This document shows positions 58,339 to 64,000 of a stretch of DNA of 64,000 nt, in pieces. Numbering within the stretch: position 1 is the first letter of the stretch; the number at the start of each line of letters is the position of its first letter. Both the position numbers and the translations under genes were made by a program. The DNA is taken from contig CAVXHK010000001.1 of assembly GCA_963761705.1 (NCBI GenBank), positions 1,116,001-1,180,000 on the forward strand, in the 5' to 3' direction. The notes beneath the pieces were generated by a model. The model was not told where the DNA came from and made no database searches. It saw nothing but the letters and a program-made list of their open reading frames with translations. This DNA comes from CAVVKW01 sp963761705 (lineage in GTDB: Bacteria; Verrucomicrobiota; Verrucomicrobiia; Chthoniobacterales; JAATET01).

Positions 58339-60488
58339 TCGGTGGTCAGGCGACGGAGATTCACGCGCTGGAGAATGGCGTCGGCGGCGAGGAGATCGCG
58401 GGTTGCCTGTTCGTAGCGACCGGCGTAGCCGAGGAGGTGGATGGCATCGGAAACGGGTGGATCGTTCGCGAGGATCCAACCACGAAGATCCAGGCTCCAG
58501 CGCTCCCAGTCGGCGAGCAGTCGGGTTAAAGGAGCCGTCGTCTCGGGGTGCGGGCGGGACTCCGAGAGGGTTTCGTGGTGCTCGCGCAGCAATCGATCGA
58601 GCTCGTTGTCCAGACGCGAGACAAAGGTCTGGCCTTCCGCGGCGACCGGAGCGGGCAGGACCGGCGCAAGCAGGCGGGCGCAGGCGAAGAGATCGGTCGC
58701 AACGGCTCGAAGCCGGTCGAGGTAGTCGCTCAGTAGTGACGCTTCGCCGGACGAGAGGGGCGACCGGCTGAGGAGGGCCAGGCACTTGCTGGCCTCCGCG
58801 GGGATGAGCGCCATGCGGACCCGGTCTTGGAGGGGGACGTGGTCGGCTCCGGTGAGAACGAGTTTGCGACAGTGAACAACGTATTCGGCGAGTCGGTCGC
58901 GGAGAGTGCGTTGCGGGAGGGAGGGCCAGAGGACGCGTTGGATCGTGGCGGCGATCACGAGGGCGAGCGTGATGCCGAAGAAGACACCGACGACTTGATC
59001 CAAGCTGACGGGGACTTGGGCGTTGAGTCCGACGGCGCTGACGATGAGCAACATGCCGATCTGGTGAGGCAGGGCGATCCCGGATCCGACGGGAAAAGTG
59101 CTGCCCCAGACGAAGAGAGCGGTGAAGATGAAAACGAGGAGGACGGCGTAGCTTCCGAGCAGTGGAGCGATCGTGATGAGGACCAAGCTCGCGATCGCGA
59201 GGATTGCACCGGAGAGCGCGACGTAGTGAAAAGCGCGGTGGTCGCCGCCGCCGTCGGCGGAGGTCGGGTTGAGGACGGTGAAAATGAAAGCGCCGAGGAC
59301 GGTCAGCGACCCGCCGGGCGGCTGTAGCCAGTCCTGGAGCACGAGAGCGACGACGACCGCAAGGCCGCCTTTGACTCCGTTGCGAATCCAAAACAAGGGG
59401 GGGATGAGCGACCGAAATGAAAACGGTGTTCGCGAAGTTGGAGCTGACTGCGGATTGGTGAGGGAATCGAGGAGTTCGTGAACGCGGAGGATGCGGTGGA
59501 GAATTTCTTCGAGGGCGAGGGAATGGACGCCAAACACGAAGGTCTCAGCGGCGTTGGCGGCGGGCGCGTCGGGGTGTGAACGGAGGGCACGAATGCGGGC
59601 GTGGAATCGATCGCTCGCGGCAAGCAGGGCCGTGCGGTCCGTTTGGCTGGAAGCCGACGAGGGTCCGCTGAGATGGGTGAGCGCGGTGAGGAGGGTGGCG
59701 TGGAGGGCTTTGAGTTCGTCGTCGACTTTGCCGCGGTAAAAGGACGGGTCCGGGAGGGGGGCACCGAGGGTGCGGATCGATCCGGCGATGCGGCTGATGG
59801 CGCTGACGAGTTCGGAGTAGACGTCGATGCGGCGGCTGAAGTAGCGGCTCTCGCGGCGGCCGTGTTGGAGGAGCGTTCGCAGGCCGGAGAGGCGAAGAGG
59901 GAAGGCGCCCACGCGTTGACGGGCGGCGGCGGTAGCTCCGTGGTCGAGGGTCGGACGATTCTCGTCAAAGCACTCGGCGAGATCGGCGAAGGCGGCTCGG
60001 AGTTTTTCGTGAAATTCGGCGCGGGCGTAGCGCGGCCAAACGAGGAAGCTGACGAGCAGGGTCGCGAGGATGCCGACCGTGATTTCTTCGGTGCGGATGA
60101 GCGCGATCTTCCAGGAAGAGGCGGGGTCGCCCGCGCCGTTGCTGATGACGACAACGGCGGTGAGGCCGGCGAGGAGGAAGGCGTAGGGCGAGCGACTCTG
60201 GCCGAACATGGCGACGGTCACGGCGACAAAGAGACCGACAGCCGGCAGGAAAATGAGCGGTTCCTGCTGGAGGCTTCCGAGGAGAATGTAGCCGACGATG
60301 CCCCCGATGACGGTGCCGATCACGCGGAGCACGGCCTTCTCGGCGATCGCCCCGACGTAGGGCGTGATCATGAGAACAAACACGGTGATGAGTGCCCACG
60401 TCGGGTCGTCGAGCCGGAGCGCGAGCGAAGCGTGGACGGCAAGGAGACCAGCGAGGCCAAATTTGATGCCGGTGCGGAAGGGGTGCAT
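58326..60488 (-). CDS. FUSC family efflux protein (AaeB/YccS-like)
   Basis: 720-aa inner-membrane protein with two FUSC-type halves, each with a cluster of hydrophobic helices: IKFGLAGLLAVHASLALRLDDPTWALITVFVLM... at the start and WIRNGVKGGLAVVVALVLQDWLQPPGGSLTVLGAFIFTVLN about residue 370. Long cytoplasmic helical arms follow each set. With the AaeX- and AaeA-like genes encoded divergently at 60555-61618 it makes an aromatic-acid/small-amphiphile efflux set. In E. coli these three form one operon; here the pump faces the other way across a 66-bp gap. Confidence 0.87.
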   Translation of the reverse strand: MHPFRTGIKFGLAGLLAVHASLALRLDDPTWALITVFVLMITPYVGAIAEKAVLRVIGTVIGGIVGYILLGSLQQEPLIFLPAVGLFVAVTVAMFGQSRSPYAFLLAGLTAVVVISNGAGDPASSWKIALIRTEEITVGILATLLVSFLVWPRYARAEFHEKLRAAFADLAECFDENRPTLDHGATAAARQRVGAFPLRLSGLRTLLQHGRRESRYFSRRIDVYSELVSAISRIAGSIRTLGAPLPDPSFYRGKVDDELKALHATLLTALTHLSGPSSASSQTDRTALLAASDRFHARIRALRSHPDAPAANAAETFVFGVHSLALEEILHRILRVHELLDSLTNPQSAPTSRTPFSFRSLIPPLFWIRNGVKGGLAVVVALVLQDWLQPPGGSLTVLGAFIFTVLNPTSADGGGDHRAFHYVALSGAILAIASLVLITIAPLLGSYAVLLVFIFTALFVWGSTFPVGSGIALPHQIGMLLIVSAVGLNAQVPVSLDQVVGVFFGITLALVIAATIQRVLWPSLPQRTLRDRLAEYVVHCRKLVLTGADHVPLQDRVRMALIPAEASKCLALLSRSPLSSGEASLLSDYLDRLRAVATDLFACARLLAPVLPAPVAAEGQTFVSRLDNELDRLLREHHETLSESRPHPETTAPLTRLLADWERWSLDLRGWILANDPPVSDAIHLLGYAGRYEQATRDLLAADAILQRVNLRRLTTDHSL

Positions 60489-60492
60489 TCAT

Positions 60493-60517
60493 TTTATGAT
60501 TTACGCTTTATGATTTA
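60493..60517. repeat. AT-rich direct repeat in the divergent efflux promoter region
   Basis: TTTATGATTTA at 60493-60503 is repeated at 60507-60517, in the 66-bp gap between the FUSC and AaeX-like genes. It is far more AT-rich than the flanking DNA and may hold divergent promoter or regulator sites. Confidence 0.4.
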
Positions 60518-60554
60518 TCATTGGAATGCTGGGATGGCTGGCTGGTTTGAGATG

Positions 60555-60758
60555 ATGCGGGTGCCGGAGATCCGTTTGGGGGATTTTCTCGTGCCGTGGG
60601 TGATGGTGATCGGGACGGCGGGATTTCTGGTCGCGCTTGGGGTGATGGCTTTGATCGAGAACCGGGGGTGGACGCGGGAGATCTGGAATCTGCCGGTTTT
60701 TTTTCTGGGGCTGTTCGTGCTGGTCGGGTCGGGGTTGGGATTGATCTTCGCGCCATGA
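60555..60758 (+). CDS. DUF1656 (AaeX-like) small membrane protein
   Basis: 67 aa from ATG 60555, the usual AaeX length. It starts MRVPEIRLGDFLVPWV and has two hydrophobic helices (WVMVIGTAGFLVALGVMALI and LPVFFLGLFVLVGSGLGLIF). DUF1656 proteins accompany AaeA/AaeB-type pumps, and the ATG of the AaeA-like gene overlaps its TGA. Earlier in-frame starts exist (60510, 60534, 60552). Confidence 0.75.
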   Translation: MRVPEIRLGDFLVPWVMVIGTAGFLVALGVMALIENRGWTREIWNLPVFFLGLFVLVGSGLGLIFAP

Positions 60759-61618
60759 AAGCGGGTGCTCGGCGATACGCGGTGACCGGTGGAGTGGTGG
60801 CCGCGGCTTTGTTGGTGGCGGTCTTTCTCTACGCGCGTTACACGACTCGCCCATGGACGCGGGACGCGCAGGTGCGGGCGAACGTGGTCGGGATCGCGCC
60901 GCGGGTGGCTGGGCCGGTGGTGCGAGTCGCGGTCAAGGACAACCAGGCGGTTGCGGTGGGTGATCTGCTCTTCGAGATCGATCCGGCGACCTTTGAGGCG
61001 GCGGCGGCTGCGGCGGAGGCGCGGGTCAATCAGGCGAAGGTTGCCGTGACGAAGGCGCGAAAGATATTTTCCCGTCAACGTGATATTTCTGAGAAAGAGG
61101 TCGACGGCTCGCGTGACCTTGAGGACGCGCAAGACGCGGTGGCCAGGGTGGAGACTGAGCTGTCGGCGGCTGTGGCGGAACTGCAAAAGGCGCAGCTCGA
61201 GCTTTCCTCTGCCAGGGTCACCGCTCCGGTGAACGGATACATCACGAACCTCGCGACCAGCCCAGGGACCTACGTCGCGGCTGGAGTTGAGCTGCTCGCG
61301 CTGGTCGATAAGGATTCGTTCTGGATCGCGGCGTATTTCAAGGAAACTCAGCTCGCGCACGTCCGCGTGGGCGGGACCGCGAAGATTATCCTCATGGGGC
61401 ATGAATCTGATCCCGTCGTCGGCGAGATCGAAAGCGTCGGCTGGGGTGTCTTTCGCGAGGACGGAGCACCCGCCGCAGACTTGTTGCCGAGGGTCAGCCA
61501 GACGGTTGACTGGGTGCGGTTGCCGCAGAGGTTTCCGGCGCGGGTGAGGATCGAAGGTCAGCCGCCGGTGCCTCTGCGGATCGGGCAGACGGCGTCGGTG
61601 GTCGTGGTGGGTGACTGA
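60755..61618 (+). CDS. Membrane fusion protein (HlyD/EmrA family, AaeA-like)
   Basis: 287 aa. One N-terminal membrane helix (YAVTGGVVAAALLVAVFLYA), then TRPWTRDAQVRANVVGIAPRVAGPVVRVAVKDNQAV, the lipoyl/barrel-sandwich half, a coiled-coil hairpin (about residues 85-150), SARVTAPVNGYITNL, and the beta-barrel domain. This is the periplasmic adaptor that couples the FUSC pump to an outer-membrane channel. ATG 60755 overlaps the previous stop. Confidence 0.9.
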   Translation: MKAGARRYAVTGGVVAAALLVAVFLYARYTTRPWTRDAQVRANVVGIAPRVAGPVVRVAVKDNQAVAVGDLLFEIDPATFEAAAAAAEARVNQAKVAVTKARKIFSRQRDISEKEVDGSRDLEDAQDAVARVETELSAAVAELQKAQLELSSARVTAPVNGYITNLATSPGTYVAAGVELLALVDKDSFWIAAYFKETQLAHVRVGGTAKIILMGHESDPVVGEIESVGWGVFREDGAPAADLLPRVSQTVDWVRLPQRFPARVRIEGQPPVPLRIGQTASVVVVGD

Positions 61619-61622
61619 TCAC

Positions 61623-62642
61623 TCAGAAAAGTTCGGCCTGCGCTGGGCGGAAGCTAGCCGACGAGAGAGCGGGTAGACCCGGGAAATCTGCCCGCCGATG
61701 CGCGATGCGGGCGAGGGAGCGCATGCTCTCGGCGAAAGGGCCTTCGCCGCGGAAGCGGGAGCCGAAGCGGGGGTCATTGAGCTGCCCGCCGCGCATGGAA
61801 CGAACCCGGCTAAGTACGCGATCGCGGCTGCCGGGTCGGTGATCGGTCAGCCACTGTTCGAAGATCGGGGCGACGGCCCCGGGTAGGCGGAGCGGGATGA
61901 CGTGGGCGTCGAGCGCGCCGGCCTCGGCTACGGCGGCGAAGACGGCGGGGATTTCGTGGTCGGTGAGGCCGGGGATGCACGGGGCCATGAGGACGCTCAC
62001 CGGGACACCAGTGGTGGTGAGCTCACGAATGGCGGCGAGGCGGCGGGAGGGAGCGGAAGCGCGGGGTTCAAGCGTTTTCGCGAGGTCGGGATCAAGGGTG
62101 GCAATCGAGATCGAAACGTGGGCGGCGGCGTCGCTGGCGAGATCGGCGAGGAGGTCGGCGTCGCGGGTGACGAGGTGGTTCTTTGTGATGATGCCGACGG
62201 GATTGCAGAGATCGGCCAGGACGGCAAGGCAGCGGCGGGTCAGGCCGAGGCGGCGTTCGACGGGTTGATAACAGTCCGTCACGGTGCTCATCGCCAGCGG
62301 GCGGGGCTGCCAGCTGGGCAGGAGAAGTTCGTTGCGAAGCAGCGCGGCGGCGTCTTCTTTGACGACGATGCGGGACTCGAAATCGAGGCCGGCGGAGAAG
62401 CCAAGGTATTCGTGGGTCGGTCGGGCGAAGCAGTAAGCGCAACCGTGCTCGCAGCCGCGGTAGGGATTGATGCTGGCGTCAAAGGGGACGTCCGGGCTGG
62501 TGTTTGTCGTGATGACGGATTGGCTGGCGTCCTGGAGAAATTGCGTGCGGACGGGGCGCGGTTCGTCGTCCGGGTCGGGTTCGAGCGTGAGGGCGGCGAA
62601 GCGATTGGGCAGATTATCGGCGGCTCCGCGGGCGGCTGGCAT
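61623..62642 (-). CDS. Radical SAM protein, PA0069/Rv2578c type (SPL-like)
   Basis: 339 aa. INPYRGCEHGCAYCFARPTHEYLG contains the CxxxCxxC motif that binds the [4Fe-4S] cluster cleaving SAM. MSTVTDCYQPVERRLGLTR and the glycine/acidic strand regions fit the PA0069 family. The family is distantly related to spore photoproduct lyase, but its substrate is unknown. A TTG at 62675 would extend the protein into the preceding cyclase gene; ATG 62642 leaves an 8-bp gap and is preferred. Confidence 0.87.
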   Translation of the reverse strand: MPAARGAADNLPNRFAALTLEPDPDDEPRPVRTQFLQDASQSVITTNTSPDVPFDASINPYRGCEHGCAYCFARPTHEYLGFSAGLDFESRIVVKEDAAALLRNELLLPSWQPRPLAMSTVTDCYQPVERRLGLTRRCLAVLADLCNPVGIITKNHLVTRDADLLADLASDAAAHVSISIATLDPDLAKTLEPRASAPSRRLAAIRELTTTGVPVSVLMAPCIPGLTDHEIPAVFAAVAEAGALDAHVIPLRLPGAVAPIFEQWLTDHRPGSRDRVLSRVRSMRGGQLNDPRFGSRFRGEGPFAESMRSLARIAHRRADFPGLPALSSASFRPAQAELF

Positions 62643-62650
62643 GGGGAAAT

Positions 62651-64000
62651 CTACGTCGAATCCGGCTCCGGGCAATTGTCACAAGCGTAGGTCGCGATGG
62701 GGCGGTCGATGTTTTTAAATTCAATGGGAGCGGTGACCTGGAAACGCGCGCGGGCGCCGTCCGCTAGCAGATCGTAGAAATCGGCGCTCACGAGGATCTG
62801 CCACGGTGCGGCGTGATCGCAGAGTCGCGAGGCGAGATTGACGGTGTGGCCAACGGCCGTGAAGTCACGCCGGGTTGCGGAGCCAATTGATCCGACGACG
62901 GCTCGTCCGCGGTGGATGCCGACGCCAAGTGCGAGATCCCACTCAGAGCGGTGCGTGGCTTCTCGAACGCGGTGGATGAGGCGGGTGGCGCACTCGAGGA
63001 CGCGGCCCGGGGCGTGCTCGGAGTCTAAGAAGACGGCCATCACGGCGTCGCCAATGAATTTATCAACGTCGCCGCCCGCCGACACGACCACATCGGCTTG
63101 GAGCGAGAGAAGCTGGTTAAGCTCGCGCACGAGGGTTTCTGCCTCGCGAGTTTCTGAGAATCGTGTGAAGCCGCGCAGGTCGGCGAAGAGGACGGTAACG
63201 TCCTGCTCAGAGCCCGTCAGCCAGGAGGGATCGGTGCGGCCGCGGCGGACGGCTTCGGCGGTGAAACGGGAGACGTAGGGGAGGAGGGCGAGCTTCTCCG
63301 CGAGCGAGCCGATCAGGTCGTTGAACGCCGACCCCAGGGCTTCGATTTCGTCGCCGGTGCGGACGTCGACGGTCACGTCCGTCTGGCCGTCGTGAAAGCG
63401 CTGCATGCCCGCGGAGAGGAGTTGGAGCCCACCGGTGATGCGATTGGCGAGCAGGATCCCGGGCACCAAGGCGAGCGCAAGCGCAAGGACGCCGGCGGCA
63501 GCGGAAAAGACTAGATCGTCGCGCAGCCGCGCGAGGAAAGCCGAGATCTCCGCGTCAACGACCATCAACGCGACCGGCTTGCCTTCGTCGTTGAAGATCG
63601 GCGCAAAACCGCTGATCCAGCGACCGTGTTCGTCGGAGTAAGGGGCGGACGCGTAGGGGGTGCGCATCTGGACCGCATCTCGCAGGGTGGGGCGATTGAC
63701 CTCGGGGAGGGTGTAGCGGTCGCCGACGAACGTCTTGCTCTGAAGCATTGCGACAAACTCCGTCTCGAACGGTCCGTCGGCGGTCGGTCGAAGGATGTAG
63801 ATCTCGGCGGGCGCGAGTCCATTGATTTCCTGCGAAGTTTTCAAGACGCTCCTCACTCGGCGGAAGGCCGGTGAGTCGACGTCGGCGTTGGTCCGGATCA
63901 CCGCCAAATCGGCGGCTTGGATCGAGATGGCGGTCGTGCCCGCGACGGATCGGACGAAGGTCTGGAACTCGGTGAGAATCTCTCCGTAGCGAAAAATCCC
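62651..64000 (-). CDS. Class III adenylate/guanylate cyclase with periplasmic sensor (5' end outside the window)
   Basis: At least 449 codons, running off the right edge. In order: periplasmic sensor (FETEFVAMLQSKTFVGDRYTL, PYSDEHGRWISGFAPIFNDEGKPVALMVVDAE, cache-like), membrane helix (LVFSAAAGVLALALALVPGIL), HAMP (LANRITGGLQLLSAGMQRFHDGQTD...), then the cyclase domain. Metal ligands are the Asp of VLFADLRGFTRFSE and of DKFIGDAVMAVF; the Lys and Asp for base recognition lie nearby, and VGHTVNLASRL supplies the transition-state Asn/Arg. It probably makes cAMP. The stop lies 8 bp before the radical SAM start. Confidence 0.92.
   Translation of the reverse strand, partial: GIFRYGEILTEFQTFVRSVAGTTAISIQAADLAVIRTNADVDSPAFRRVRSVLKTSQEINGLAPAEIYILRPTADGPFETEFVAMLQSKTFVGDRYTLPEVNRPTLRDAVQMRTPYASAPYSDEHGRWISGFAPIFNDEGKPVALMVVDAEISAFLARLRDDLVFSAAAGVLALALALVPGILLANRITGGLQLLSAGMQRFHDGQTDVTVDVRTGDEIEALGSAFNDLIGSLAEKLALLPYVSRFTAEAVRRGRTDPSWLTGSEQDVTVLFADLRGFTRFSETREAETLVRELNQLLSLQADVVVSAGGDVDKFIGDAVMAVFLDSEHAPGRVLECATRLIHRVREATHRSEWDLALGVGIHRGRAVVGSIGSATRRDFTAVGHTVNLASRLCDHAAPWQILVSADFYDLLADGARARFQVTAPIEFKNIDRPIATYACDNCPEPDST

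Noticed and set aside
1..64000. tRNA, rRNA, CRISPR, prophage or insertion sequence
   Set aside because: No cloverleaf-like segments, direct repeat-spacer arrays, integrase or transposase were found on either strand.

Overview
This 64 kb window is GC-rich, densely coding bacterial DNA from a Gram-negative organism: it carries lpxA (lipid A), gmhA (LPS heptose), an MsbA-like exporter and an outer-membrane-type lipoprotein. The mixture of very large alanine-rich TPR proteins, a DUF1365/DUF1295/Cfa lipid cluster, a GAF-PP2C phosphatase and short dispersed intergenic palindromes suggests a Verrucomicrobiota-like bacterium. That placement is inference, because no rRNA marker is present. I see no tRNA, rRNA, CRISPR array, transposase or phage gene.

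Layout. 1-5357: housekeeping genes (valS cut by the left edge, gatB, lpxA with an apparent single-base frameshift, an LplA-like ligase, parB). 5299-14581: a one-directional lipid island (fatty acid desaturase, COG2907 flavin amine oxidase, DUF1365, MGDG-synthase-like glycosyltransferase, Cfa-like methyltransferase, DUF1295 membrane enzyme, second Cfa/CNMT-like methyltransferase, TPR lipoprotein-sized protein, second MGDG-synthase-like glycosyltransferase), then a secreted thioredoxin. 27185-15139, minus strand: four translationally overlapping genes (secreted, secreted, tandem-ACT, DUF4412), two giant exported TPR proteins (1843 and 1026 aa) and nth. 27361-32463: hrpB, recN and a CHASE2-like membrane protein. 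36269-32514, minus: STAS antagonist, RsbU-like phosphatase, grpE, dnaJ. 36412-44798: lipoprotein, small conserved protein, gmhA, prepilin peptidase, MsbA-like ABC exporter, purH, pdxJ, bioF. 44838-48174: a tight five-gene cluster (DUF2071, methyltransferase, two small membrane proteins, BtaA-like DUF3419), convergent with a GT2 glycosyltransferase. 49331-55909: complete F1Fo ATP synthase operon atpBEFHAGDC. 56409-64000: Fe-S-like DR2241-type protein, amidohydrolase, FUSC/AaeX/AaeA-like efflux genes, radical SAM protein and an adenylate cyclase cut by the right edge.

How it fits together. Two separate loci point to unusual membrane lipids: one combines desaturation, methyl/methylene transfer to acyl chains and glycosylation of diacylglycerol, and the other centres on a BtaA-type aminocarboxypropyl transferase. 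The most precise regulatory signal is a perfect Rex-type operator (TTGTGAA-N4-TTCACAA) at 49192-49209, inside a 14-bp-arm palindrome between the GT2 gene and atpB. It suggests that NADH/NAD+ ratio controls the ATP synthase operon. Within that operon atpE is bracketed by an unstructured A/C-rich leader with a strong ribosome site and by a 12-bp hairpin, as expected for raising c-subunit output.
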